Of a DNA stretch of 55,723 nucleotides, positions 8,285-17,600 are shown piece after piece. Both the position numbers and the translations under genes were made by a program. Origin of the DNA: Bacteroidota bacterium (GTDB lineage Bacteria > Bacteroidota > Bacteroidia > Sphingobacteriales > Sphingobacteriaceae). Every line of letters starts with the position of its first letter. Positions within the stretch are counted from its first letter, which is position 1. The notes below the pieces were generated by a model that was given only the letters and a program-made list of their open reading frames with translations, had not been told where the DNA came from and searched no databases. Location of the stretch: NCBI GenBank assembly GCA_013288235.1, contig JABDCF010000013.1, positions 1 to 55,723 of the forward strand. Direction: 5' to 3'.

Positions 8285-10705
8285 ATGAAGAAGATATTTT
8301 TTGCACTGATATTTTTGTATGCTTTTAATTCAGCCGCATTTTGTCAAAGCAATAATGTAGTTGCCGTCGACATCGTTGCAAAATTAAAATCGTTCTATAC
8401 GGGCCGGATCGTTGAAAAAGCATACCTGCATTTTGACAGGCACCGTTACATGGCCGGCGATACTATCTATTTTAAGGCCTATGTAACATTTGGAGAACAA
8501 CATGAACTTTCGGGTCAAAGTCGAATTTTATATATTGACCTGATCTCCCCCGTTGATAGTGTCATCAGGTCAATAAAATTGCAGTTAAAGGGTGGTATTG
8601 CCTGGGGCGATTTTGCTTTGCCTGGCGCATTACCCACGGGGAATTACAGGATAAGGGCCTATACAGGGTTAATGAGGGATCAGGGGCTCACAAATTTTTT
8701 TCAGCAAACAATTCCTATAAGTTCAGTTGCCGGTGACAAAGCTATCTCACCACAATCGTTTCAAGCTACAAATCCGCCTGAACTACAATTTTTCCCAGAA
8801 GGCGGTAACCTTGTTGCAGGCTTAAACTCTAAGGTGGCTTTTAAAGCCATTAATAGTAATGGTTCGGGTTTAGATGTTAAGGGCGTAGTTGTCGACAATA
8901 CGGGGCAAACTGTTGCTGCATTCAATTCCAGGCGCCTGGGCATGGGTTACTTTAACCTGCAGCCCGAAGTGGGCAAAACGTATAAAGCCAATTTGGTGTT
9001 TGCCAACGGCATAAAAAGCTCGATAGATTTGCCCAAAGCAGATACAAAGGGAATAGCATTGGCATTAGACAACAGCGACCCTGATGTTATCAAAATAAGG
9101 GTTAGCAGCAACAAAGCTTATTTCGATGAAAATCAAAATAAAGAAGTTAGCCTGGTCATAAATTCAGGTGTTGCGGTTTCAAGCGGACGGATAAGATTAA
9201 GCAGTCAATTATTTTCTACAAACTTAAAAAAGAGCCAGTTTCGAACAGGGATCGTTCAGTTTACGCTATTTTCACCCGAAGGCGATCCGTTATGTGAGCG
9301 TTTAGTATTCGTAAACCGGCCCGACCTGTTAAAATTATCCATAAACACCGGTAAAACAGCATTTAAGCCGCGCGAAAGGGTTGCTGTAAACATCACCTGC
9401 AAAAATAAAGACGACAGTTTAACTGCCGGTCATTTTTCGGTGGCTGTTATCAACGAAAATGAAGTTCACATTGATGAAAACAAAGAAAACAGCATCTTAT
9501 CATGGCTGCTCCTAAGTTCAGACCTGAAAGGGTATATTGAGCAGCCCGGTTACTATTTTGCACATACTGATACCGTTACCAACGCCAATCTTGATGTTTT
9601 AATGCTCACCCAGGGCTATCGCCGCTTTGTTTGGAAGCAGGTGCTAAATGATAAATACCCTACGGTTATACCAACGCCTGAAAATAGTCTCAAAATTAGC
9701 GGCCTTGTTACAAGTTCAACGGGGAAACCTATGGTTAAAGAAAAGGTTGCCCTGGTTTCGCTTAATGGTGGCCCCATATTAAACCAGCTCACTGATACCG
9801 CGGGCAGGTTTAATTTTACAGGCCTTGATTTTGCTGACAGCGCCCGTTTTATATTAAGGGCAGGCAATGAGAGAAATAGAAACAACCTAAAGATCAGGTT
9901 TGATAAGGATAAGCCCGCGCCGGTAACGAATACGGGGTTTTGGCCCGATCAGCAAGTTAACGCGGATTCGGTTACTGTTGCTTCACAGGGAAAAGTATTA
10001 AGCTACAATGCAAAAGCCCTGTCAGCTAAAAGTAAAACCCTGGCCTATAATGAAAACGACGCCTATAAGACTGAAAGCCTGGCAGGGGCCGGCCATGCCG
10101 ACCAGGTCCTTCATAATAAAGATTTAGGAGATGGAATACTGTTAGAAAAATTGGCCGTTTTGCTGAATGGGGTGGAATTTAGCGGAGATTTTTCATCAGC
10201 GTATGTAGTACGAAATTTACACGGTACACTGATGAAACTATCCAACACAGCGCTGTTAATTGTTGTCGATGGCGTAAAAGGAGTAGGTCTCGGCAGTTTA
10301 AATAGCCTGCAAACAACTGACGTTGAAACCGTTGAACTTTTAAAAAGCGAGAATGCAAGCATGTACGGTGCTGATGGCAGTGGCGGCGTGCTATTAATCA
10401 CCACAAAAAATGCTAAAGACCCAACCATTAGCTCCTCCACAGGTGTTTTACAGATCAGGCCAACCGGCTTTTATAAAGCAAGGGAGTTTTATTCGCCAAG
10501 TTATGATAATGCTTCCCTGGCAAATAAACAAGGCGATTTGCGCCCCACCATTTACTGGAAACCTGAAATTATAACGGATAAGGACGGAAAGGCCGAATTT
10601 GAATATTATAACGCTGATGCCGCAGGCACGTACCGGATAGTTATTGAAGGCATTGATGATAAGGGCTATTTGGGCAGGCAGGTGTACAGGTATAAGGTGG
10701 AGTAA
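8285..10705 (+). CDS. MG2/TonB-plug-like secreted protein, paralogue 4
   Basis: 806 residues with the family architecture: signal peptide ending near AAFCQ, MG2-type domain with FDRHRYMAGDTIYFKAYV, FFPEGG segment, LMLTQGYRRFVWKQ, a carboxypeptidase-regulatory-like segment (ISGLVTSSTGKPM), a plug-like region (SLAGAGHADQV, LIVVDGVKG, VETVELLKSENASMYG, GVLLITTKN) and the C-terminal module ending GRQVYRYKVE. It diverges more from copies 2, 3 and 5 in the middle of the protein (for example ISSGVAVSS-type residues in place of the IYSGGEATT segment) but is close to them at the C-terminus. It sits 74 bases after paralogue 3 on the same strand. Function unknown. Confidence 0.85.
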   Translation: MKKIFFALIFLYAFNSAAFCQSNNVVAVDIVAKLKSFYTGRIVEKAYLHFDRHRYMAGDTIYFKAYVTFGEQHELSGQSRILYIDLISPVDSVIRSIKLQLKGGIAWGDFALPGALPTGNYRIRAYTGLMRDQGLTNFFQQTIPISSVAGDKAISPQSFQATNPPELQFFPEGGNLVAGLNSKVAFKAINSNGSGLDVKGVVVDNTGQTVAAFNSRRLGMGYFNLQPEVGKTYKANLVFANGIKSSIDLPKADTKGIALALDNSDPDVIKIRVSSNKAYFDENQNKEVSLVINSGVAVSSGRIRLSSQLFSTNLKKSQFRTGIVQFTLFSPEGDPLCERLVFVNRPDLLKLSINTGKTAFKPRERVAVNITCKNKDDSLTAGHFSVAVINENEVHIDENKENSILSWLLLSSDLKGYIEQPGYYFAHTDTVTNANLDVLMLTQGYRRFVWKQVLNDKYPTVIPTPENSLKISGLVTSSTGKPMVKEKVALVSLNGGPILNQLTDTAGRFNFTGLDFADSARFILRAGNERNRNNLKIRFDKDKPAPVTNTGFWPDQQVNADSVTVASQGKVLSYNAKALSAKSKTLAYNENDAYKTESLAGAGHADQVLHNKDLGDGILLEKLAVLLNGVEFSGDFSSAYVVRNLHGTLMKLSNTALLIVVDGVKGVGLGSLNSLQTTDVETVELLKSENASMYGADGSGGVLLITTKNAKDPTISSSTGVLQIRPTGFYKAREFYSPSYDNASLANKQGDLRPTIYWKPEIITDKDGKAEFEYYNADAAGTYRIVIEGIDDKGYLGRQVYRYKVE

Positions 10706-10706
10706 C

Positions 10707-10742
10707 GTTGATGAACATGATTGGCTTTAGCTGTTCATTAAC
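10707..10742 (+). terminator. Hairpin between paralogues 4 and 5
   Basis: GTTGATGAACA and TGTTCATTAAC form an 11-bp stem with one mismatch and a 14-base loop directly after the stop of paralogue 4. There is no clear T-run. It may only attenuate read-through into paralogue 5. Confidence 0.35.
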
Positions 10743-10813
10743 AACAATACGCAAAAAAAATGCTGCGGATCAAGGCTGTTTTTAAATAAATACTGAACCC
10801 CAATATTACGATA

Positions 10814-13800
10814 ATGATGAAGACCTTAGTTTTTTTCATCGTGCTGCTGCCAATAAGCTGCCTTGCACAATTCACAATAACCGGCAGGGTTTTTAACCAG
10901 GCTGATAAAAAGCCTGTACCTAATGCAAGCGTATTTTTAAGTAATTCATCGGTCGGCAATAAAACAGCTGATGATGGCACGTTTAAGCTAACCCATGCAA
11001 AGCCCGGAAAATATGAGCTTGTAGTTTCGTCTGTCGGGTTTGAAACCTATCGCCAATCAATAACGGTAAATGACAATGTTACCTTAGCTGATATTGAGAT
11101 AAAACCTCAAACCATCCTCTTAAATGAAGTAAGCATAAAACCAGTAATTGACCCTAACCGCGAAAAGTACCTTCTATGGTTTACGGAAGAGTTTTTGGGA
11201 TTTTCGGCAACTGCGGGAGAATGCAAAATAGTGAACCCCGAAATACTCGATTTTGATTACGATGAAAAAAACAGCGTATTAAAAGCCTCAACTTCTGATT
11301 TTTTGGAAATTGAGAATGACGCGCTGGGCTACAAGATAAAATACCTGATAACCGATTTTAAATTAGACAACGGGCCCGCCGCCAAATTCCACCTAAATTA
11401 CCAGGGGTCTGTTTTATTCGAAGCAATGAAAGGAACGTCATCGGAAGAACAACGCTGGCAAAAACACCGGCAGGAGGCTTACGAAGGTTCGCTCATGCAT
11501 TTTTTGCGCTCTGTACTTAACGACGATATCACACAAGAGCATTTTAGGGCATTGTTAATAAAAAGGCAAGCCAATCCGGCGCGGCCGAATGATAGTTTAA
11601 TTGAAGCAAAAATCAAATTTTATCAAAAATCAAAGGGGGCCGGCATCAATGATAAAGACTCTTTATCTTTTTGGACCAGGAAGAAAAAACTACCAAAAAT
11701 TATTGAAAGCATGAGTGCAACTCCTTTACATAAGGATGATATCATAAAGCCGACCAACCAGCAAGGCCTGTTTGCCCTGAGCCCGGGAAGTATCAGCAAT
11801 TCATTTTTTATTTCTTATAATGAAGGCGGCCACTTTTACCTGAACAGCAAACCGACACAGCTGCAAATGGACGATTTTAGAAATAATGAAAATACAAAGG
11901 TAGACTTTGCAGCTGACTATGCTTTTTTTGACAGCAATGGCTGGGTTACTAATCCTAATAGTTTGGTATTTAGCGGCGTATGGGCACGACACCGCGTAGC
12001 AGAGCTTTTGCCTGTTGATTATGAACCATCGGACGATGAAATTGCACGGCAGGATAGCACGTTTTCTAATAAAATTGTAGCGGGCCTTAATAAATACAAT
12101 ACAACCCATATTACCGAAAAAGCGTACCTGCAATTTGATAAGCCTTATTATGCCGCAGGCGATACAATTTACTTTAAAGCCTATATAACAAAAGGCCCGC
12201 GACATGAACTTTCTGATTTAAGCGGTGTATTGCACGTCGACTTCATTAACACCAATAGTAAGATAGATCAAACTATAAAATTACAGCTCGACACCGGCGT
12301 AGCCTGGGGCGATTTTGCATTGCCCGATTCGTTGCCTAAAGGCAACTACCGGGTAAGGGCCTACACCCAATGGATGAAAAATGACAGCACCAGCAATTTC
12401 TTTGAAAAAATTATCCCGGTGGGCTCATTAACAAACTCACCCATGACCGAGAACATTTCAAAACAACCCGTTCAAAAAATAACTAACAAAGCCGATATAC
12501 AGTTTTTCCCCGAAGGGGGCAGCCTGGTTGCAGGCATTAGGTCGAAAATTGCATTTAAAGCCATTGGTGCAGATGGATTAGGCATTAACGTTAAAGGAAG
12601 AATAATCGATAATAAAAATAATGAAATTACTTCTTTTACATCTATGCGGCTGGGTATGGGCTATTTTTACTTAATGCCCGAAGAAGGCAAGACCTATAAA
12701 GCGCAGCTAAGTTTTGCCGGCGGCGCACAAAGCACCATCGATTTGCCAGCGGCGGATACAAAAGGCGTTGTGTTATCAATTAATAACGACGAGATCCCAA
12801 AAGCCACGGTTAGGATACGGGCTAATAAAGCGTATTTCCGCGAGAATAAAGACAAGGATTTTACCTTCCTCATTTATTCGGGAGGTGAAGCTACAACCGT
12901 TGTGCGCACGCTCGATAGCGCAACAGTAAGTTTCGACATTTTAAAAAGGCACCTGCAAACGGGCATCGCCACAATCACGCTTTTTTCGCCTTCGGGCGAA
13001 CCACTGGCTGAACGTTTGCTTTTTATACAAAATTACAGCCAGCTTAATCTTGGTATAAACACGGATAAAGCCGCCTACACAAAAAGAGAAAAAGTTAACA
13101 TCGCGTTGAAGGTAACAAACCGGTCCGGCAACCCTTCATCCGGGCATTTTTCGGTATCTGTAACAGATGAAAGCAAGGTGCCCGAAAATGGGCATAACGA
13201 GAATACCATACTTAGCTATTTACTGCTTACCTCAGATTTGAAAGGATATGTTGAACAACCCAGCGATTATTTTACCGATACAACCGCCAATGCGGCCAAA
13301 AACCTGGATATACTGATGCTTACCCAGGGATACCGCCATTTTACATGGAAACAGGTGCTTGATAATGGTAACCAGCCAATGGCTTACCGGCCCGAAAAAG
13401 CGCTTGAAATTAGCGGCACGGTAAAAAGCTTGCTTGGCAAACCAATTGCCGGCGGAACAGTTAACCTGATACAACCAAAAGGCGGCGCACTGTTAAGCAG
13501 CATAACTGATGACAAAGGAATATTTCGTTTTTCAAACCTCATTTATAACGACACCACGCATTTTGTACTAAGCGCTGTAAACGCAAAAGGGAAAAACTCA
13601 ACAAAAATTACCTTATTTAATGAAAAGCCGGAACCTGTAATACCCGCAACCCAATTTCAAAATGTACGCACTGTTTCGGATACTGGCATGACTGCTTATC
13701 TTGAAAACACAAAAAATAGCCGGAATGAGCTTGTAAATTATGGCATAAAGGGCAAGCTGTTAAAAGAAGTAGAAATAAAGGCAAAAAAGGAACCGGAACA

Positions 13801-14416
13801 ACGGTCACAAAGCTTTATTGCTGAGTTTGCTGCTGACCAGGTGATACAAGGTAAAGATATATTATATGGCGGGCCCTTATCGGTAAGGCTTATGGGGTTG
13901 GTGCACGGCGCGCATTTTATGCCAAGTGGCGGAAATAGCTTCGCGCCTATCAATAATATTACAATGCTGCCGTTACTAATATTAGTAGATGGACAACCCG
14001 GCAATATAGATGACGTAAGCACTGATCGCGTTTCAAGCATTTATGTCATAAAACCTCCAAATTCCTATGTTTATGGAAAGGATGGTTTAAACGGCGTATT
14101 GATCATTAATACCAAACTGCCATCGGCGGCAGCGGAAGATATGTCTTCCATTGGCATTTTACCTATTACTCCCATTGGTTTTTATAAAGCACGGGAATTT
14201 TATTCGCCAAAATATGATAGCCCTACCCTACCAGCCAAACAACACGACCTGCGCTCAACCATATATTGGAAACCCGAAATAGTGACGGATAAGGACGGCA
14301 ACGCCTCATTTGAATATTACAATGCCGATGGCACTGGCACGTACCGGGTAGTAATTGAAGGTATTGATGATAAAGGCAATTTGGGCAGGCAGGTTTACAG
14401 GTATAAGGTGGAGTAA
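10814..14416 (+). CDS. Fusion: carboxypeptidase-regulatory-type protein + MG2/TonB-plug-like protein (paralogue 5)
   Basis: 1200 residues, about 390 longer than its paralogues. After a signal peptide (~1-19) comes a carboxypeptidase-regulatory-like domain (~20-110: FTITGRVFNQADKKPVPNAS ... LLNEVSIKP), then a ~300-residue region typical of Bacteroidota carboxypeptidase-regulatory-like proteins of unknown function (LWFTEEFLGFSATAGECKIVNP, HRQEAYEGSLMHFLRSV). From ~433 a complete family unit follows (HITEKAYLQFDKPYYAAGD ... GRQVYRYKVE), but without its own signal peptide. The plug-like part is divergent (LILVDGQPG, IYVIKPPNSYVYG, GVLIINTK). It looks like an in-frame fusion of a neighbouring gene with a family member. 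It ends 12 bases from the convergent glycosyltransferase gene, with no obvious terminator between. Function unknown; probably secreted to the periplasm or outer membrane. Confidence 0.85.
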   Translation: MMKTLVFFIVLLPISCLAQFTITGRVFNQADKKPVPNASVFLSNSSVGNKTADDGTFKLTHAKPGKYELVVSSVGFETYRQSITVNDNVTLADIEIKPQTILLNEVSIKPVIDPNREKYLLWFTEEFLGFSATAGECKIVNPEILDFDYDEKNSVLKASTSDFLEIENDALGYKIKYLITDFKLDNGPAAKFHLNYQGSVLFEAMKGTSSEEQRWQKHRQEAYEGSLMHFLRSVLNDDITQEHFRALLIKRQANPARPNDSLIEAKIKFYQKSKGAGINDKDSLSFWTRKKKLPKIIESMSATPLHKDDIIKPTNQQGLFALSPGSISNSFFISYNEGGHFYLNSKPTQLQMDDFRNNENTKVDFAADYAFFDSNGWVTNPNSLVFSGVWARHRVAELLPVDYEPSDDEIARQDSTFSNKIVAGLNKYNTTHITEKAYLQFDKPYYAAGDTIYFKAYITKGPRHELSDLSGVLHVDFINTNSKIDQTIKLQLDTGVAWGDFALPDSLPKGNYRVRAYTQWMKNDSTSNFFEKIIPVGSLTNSPMTENISKQPVQKITNKADIQFFPEGGSLVAGIRSKIAFKAIGADGLGINVKGRIIDNKNNEITSFTSMRLGMGYFYLMPEEGKTYKAQLSFAGGAQSTIDLPAADTKGVVLSINNDEIPKATVRIRANKAYFRENKDKDFTFLIYSGGEATTVVRTLDSATVSFDILKRHLQTGIATITLFSPSGEPLAERLLFIQNYSQLNLGINTDKAAYTKREKVNIALKVTNRSGNPSSGHFSVSVTDESKVPENGHNENTILSYLLLTSDLKGYVEQPSDYFTDTTANAAKNLDILMLTQGYRHFTWKQVLDNGNQPMAYRPEKALEISGTVKSLLGKPIAGGTVNLIQPKGGALLSSITDDKGIFRFSNLIYNDTTHFVLSAVNAKGKNSTKITLFNEKPEPVIPATQFQNVRTVSDTGMTAYLENTKNSRNELVNYGIKGKLLKEVEIKAKKEPEQRSQSFIAEFAADQVIQGKDILYGGPLSVRLMGLVHGAHFMPSGGNSFAPINNITMLPLLILVDGQPGNIDDVSTDRVSSIYVIKPPNSYVYGKDGLNGVLIINTKLPSAAAEDMSSIGILPITPIGFYKAREFYSPKYDSPTLPAKQHDLRSTIYWKPEIVTDKDGNASFEYYNADGTGTYRVVIEGIDDKGNLGRQVYRYKVE

Positions 14417-14428
14417 CAACCCGACTTA

Positions 14429-16082
14429 TTACTTAGCAATGAGATAAACACGATCAAGCGTTTTAAACCGCGTTGCTTTATTTATAAATGCAGGCAAGAG
14501 GTTTTCTTTGGGATAATTTATAAACGCCCTTATGACCCTAAAGTTAGCATGGTTTAGTTTAAGAATATCCATTGACAACTGGTTAACATAAAAAACCGAA
14601 ATAGACGCTGGCTTAAAGTTATTGAATTGTTCTATCGGTAAAAGGTCGACAGGTCTTTTACAATAAAACTGGAAGATATTGTTTTCAGTACTTAAGACAT
14701 ATAAATGAAATTTATCAAATGGTTGCTGATTGATATATCCTGCTGCCGTTATTTGTGCCTTATAGGGGATAATTTCATTGTAAAACACGGTGTTAACATA
14801 AAAGCCCACAAATAATGCTACGGCACAGTTTAAAAAGAACATCCGTTGATATGCCGCTTTAACTTTTATAACTATCAGGCTTATAATGATCCCAAACAGT
14901 ACAATATCTGCTATAAAAAGCAAATCGCTTGCTGGTTTTAAAATAATGTTGGCAACGATAACAACTACCGGTAACAAAATAACGAACAACCACTCCCCTA
15001 TCAACCTGAATTTCGTCCCGAACTTACTTAATTGGCCCATACAAATAGGCGCGGTTACTATGGCAAATAGCGGGAAAATAGCATTGGTGTAAAAAGGCAG
15101 CTGAAAACCAGATATCGAAAACAGGAACAATAACAACAGCCCCCCCGCTTAGGGCATAATATTCCGTCCGTTTTTCGCGACGGTATATGGCTTTTATATT
15201 TTTAAAGACAGCGTAATAAAATAGCAGGCACCATGGGGCAAATGCCCAAAGCAGGGTATGAAGGTAAAAAAATATGCTGCCGCCGGTTTTACGGATGATA
15301 GGCCCATTGTTTACGAAACGACCAAACTGGCTATCCCATAAAAACCATTTTACGCCCGAAACACGCTGCCTGCCAAAAACTGTCTTCTCGGGGTGCAGGT
15401 CAAACTGGATGTACAGGGCATAAAACTCAGGGAGCGTAAATATAAAAGTAAGTACCACCAGCCACAACCATTTTAATTGGAACAATTGCTTTAACCTTCC
15501 CTGTAATAGTAATTGACCAAACAGGCCGCCATAAATGGCGATAATTACAAATATGCCTTTGGTCATGATGGCAAAAGCAGTGAGCAAGGCGGCCAGCAAC
15601 AAATCTTTAAATGTAAAGCGTTTTTCCAGGCAGGCAATATGGTAAATGCTGCCTATAATTAACCCCATCAAATAAGGTTCGGCGCGTATATCAGTGTTTG
15701 ATAAGATTGTATTTTGCGCCGTCATCAGTATCAGTACAGCTACAAAGGCTATTTCCCAACTATAATATTTCCTGGTAAAAAGAAAAGTATAAAGCAGGCT
15801 GATGATGAAGAAAAGCAATGCCGGCAACCTATACGCCCATTCGCTTATACCAAATACTTTAAAACTTAAAAATATAGCCCAAAACGGAAAATGCGGCTTA
15901 TCGAGCCAGTCGCGGTTATAGGTAAATAGTTGAAAGAAATCTTTTTTGTAGATAAGGTTTTTCGCAATGGAGGCATACAGGCCGGGGTCGTCGGTAAAAA
16001 ACTTAATATTTATACCTGCGAAATTTATCGCGAGCGCCAATACAAATAACAAAAGGTAAAATATTTTATTTGTATCCTTCAT
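14429..16082 (-). pseudogene. ArnT/PMT-like membrane glycosyltransferase, frameshifted
   Basis: Two overlapping frames encode one ArnT-like family protein that uses polyprenyl-phosphate sugar donors. The upstream part (16082 to ~15140) gives the N-terminal membrane region with FFTDDPGLYASIAKNL, RDWLDKPHFPFW and SNTDIRAEPYLMG. After EYYALSGG the frame runs into unrelated residues, while the other frame continues with LLFLFSISGFQLPFYTNAIF, as expected for the family, and ends at 14429. The switch falls at a run of seven C on the plus strand (15140-15146). Six would restore one reading frame of about 550 residues, the usual family length. This is a natural frameshift, a phase-variable tract or a sequence error; the rest of the gene is intact, which favours error or a recent event. 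The start ATG at 16082 lies 36 bases after a -7 box. Confidence 0.8.
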
Positions 16083-16117
16083 TTTAATAAGCCTCAGTTC
16101 GGGGATAATGCAAGGGG

Positions 16118-16125
16118 CAAATATA
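16118..16125 (-). promoter_or_regulatory. -7 box (TATATTTG) of the glycosyltransferase gene
   Basis: An exact match to TAnnTTTG on the minus strand, 36 bases upstream of the ATG at 16082. No clear -33 TTTG is visible at the usual spacing. Confidence 0.4.
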
Positions 16126-16282
16126 AACTTATGTGTTTAAATATCTTTAAAAATCAGGGCTGGGCCGGGAAACCGCTTTTAACCGGGCACAATCACGGAT
16201 AACCGACGGGTTTGAAACCCGTCGGCTATGGCAAATGCAAATTTAAAAGCAGTTTCCCCTGAAGCCCGTCGAGCCAAGGCAC

Positions 16283-16311
16283 AAAAAAACCTCATGCCGT
16301 ACGACATGAGG
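16283..16311 (-). terminator. Orphan intrinsic terminator read leftward
   Basis: On the minus strand the arms CCTCATG / CATGAGG around an 8-base, partly self-complementary middle are followed by seven T. This is a textbook intrinsic terminator. No minus-strand gene ends here: the next genes to the right are on the plus strand. It may end an unannotated small RNA. Confidence 0.6.
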
Positions 16312-16538
16312 CCCAAATCACAACAATTGTTTAACCTTTCGGTCAATTCCTAACTGCAATGTGACTATATACATTTAAACAATAAAATGCGTGATTAGTT
16401 TTCGGAAACTTGCCGCCTGGTTCGATCTTTTATTGTAAGCGAATTGTAACGAAACCAATATTTTGAATGTCTAACCCGTAAACTCTCAATTTCGCTTTAT
16501 CTTTATACACTTAAATTATAACCATCAAAAGCAGCATT

Positions 16539-17078
16539 ATGAAAACAGTATTCAAGTTGAAGGCACTCACCTTTTTTGTTTGTGCCTTTTTAGTATCATC
16601 CATGGCGTTTGCACAAGACATTGGCAAGCAGCCTTTAAGCCCGCGCGATAGCACAAGCGGAACAATAAATGGCGCCGTGATCAAAATAAATTACGGCGCA
16701 CCTTCTGTGAGGAACAGAAAGATTTTTGGCGGCCTGGAACCCTATGGCAAAATATGGCGCGCAGGGGCTAACCAAATGACCACCTTTGAAACCAGTAAAG
16801 CTATTACTGTAGAAGGTAAAACCTTACCCGCCGGTAAATACAGTTTATTTGCTACACCAGGCGAAACCCAATGGACAATCATTTTTAACTCTGTATCAAA
16901 TCAATGGGGGATAAAAAGGGACGGCTCTGCAAATGACGACCCTACCAAAGATGTTTTGGTAGTAAACGTACAAGCAAAACCGCTGAGTGCATTGGTTGAA
17001 CGTTTAGTATACAAAATCAACCAGGATGGTTTTTCACTTATTTGGGAAAACACAGAAGTACCGGTTAAGGTAAAATAA
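16539..17078 (+). CDS. DUF2911 domain secreted protein
   Basis: 179 residues with a signal peptide (cleavage near AFAQ). The rest is one DUF2911 domain: RDSTSGTINGAVIKINYGAP, VRNRKIFGGLEPYGKIWRAG, ANQMTTFETSKAITVEGKTL, PAGKYSLFATPGETQWTIIF. This family is common and uncharacterised in Bacteroidota; members are predicted to be periplasmic or surface beta-rich proteins. Length is normal for a single-domain member. The gene stands alone, with a strong terminator directly downstream. Confidence 0.9.
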   Translation: MKTVFKLKALTFFVCAFLVSSMAFAQDIGKQPLSPRDSTSGTINGAVIKINYGAPSVRNRKIFGGLEPYGKIWRAGANQMTTFETSKAITVEGKTLPAGKYSLFATPGETQWTIIFNSVSNQWGIKRDGSANDDPTKDVLVVNVQAKPLSALVERLVYKINQDGFSLIWENTEVPVKVK

Positions 17079-17102
17079 CAAGGCTTCAAAAGCTATAAAG
17101 TT

Positions 17103-17133
17103 AAAGCCTTCCGGTTTACCGGGGGGCTTTTTT
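17103..17133 (+). terminator. Intrinsic terminator of the DUF2911 gene
   Basis: A 12-bp stem (two G-T pairs allowed) runs from AAAGCCTTCCGG to CCGGGGGGCTTT, with a TTTA tetraloop and continuing T-run. It lies 24 bases after the stop codon. Confidence 0.85.
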
Positions 17134-17254
17134 GTTGCATTAAAATAATCTCGGATGGCTTTCTATTGATTTTGTACTATCACCGAAATCTTTAATAAAG
17201 GCATGAAGCGTTAAAAACATTTCGCTATTTACCTTGATGCCACTGGTAAGAAAA

Positions 17255-17285
17255 TGCACCAGCGGTGCAAAAGGTCGGTAGCAAA
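17255..17285 (+). repeat. Hairpin-plus-tag repeat, copy A (RAYT/REP-like)
   Basis: The palindrome TGCACCAGCGGTGCA is followed by AAGGTCGGTAGCAAA. The same design, a short hairpin of variable arms followed by (A)GGTCGGTAGAAA, recurs at 17601-17634, 55301-55332 and 55428-55460. A tagless partner hairpin (TGCGCCGTAGGTGCA) lies at 17304-17318. Confidence 0.6.
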
Positions 17286-17334
17286 TAATAGCAAACAACA
17301 TTTTGCGCCGTAGGTGCAACACATAACAAACTGC

Positions 17335-17463
17335 TTATTCCAGCGGTTTAAAAATGTACCGCTCATCGTATTCAACCTCAAATTCATTTAGAAAATCTTT
17401 ATACTCTTCTAAAAACGTCTTTTTACGATGATGTTCTTCCAGGTTCTCGATATAAAGAGCTAC
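17335..17463 (-). pseudogene. C-terminal remnant of an IS200-type (RAYT-like) transposase
   Basis: The reading frame ending at 17335 encodes a ~43-residue C-terminal piece, YIENLEEHHRKKTF ... LEEYKDFL ... VEYDERYIFKPLE. It matches the C-terminus of Y1/IS200-like transposases common in Sphingobacteriaceae (YI.NQEEHHRKKTF..EY..FL...YDERYIF). Upstream of it the frame has no family resemblance, and neither the HUH motif nor the catalytic tyrosine region is present, so this is a deletion remnant. It lies between inverted hairpin-tag repeats (17255-17285 forward, 17601-17634 reverse), as expected for REP-associated transposases. The identification rests on motif memory over a short piece. Confidence 0.6.
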
Positions 17464-17600
17464 AGGTTTTTTGGCTATGATTTTAGTTTTACTGAATTTT
17501 GTTTTTAAATATAACAAAGGAAATATCATTTGAAAATCATCGTTGGCTTTGCAAGATGGAAATATGTCGTACCTAACGACACAGCATTTTTTATTAATCA

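Larger units (their letters stand above)
16083..16538. other. 456-bp intergenic region with two hairpins
   Basis: Non-coding stretch between divergent genes. It holds the glycosyltransferase -7 box (16118-16125), a compact palindrome at 16199-16229 (CCGACGGGTTT / AAACCCGTCGG around one central base), and an orphan terminator (16283-16311). No coding region is supported. Confidence 0.6.

Noticed and set aside
17140..17322. 60-residue minus-strand frame left of the transposase remnant
   Set aside because: It spans the hairpin-tag repeat and its residues are explained by the palindromes; no family resemblance.
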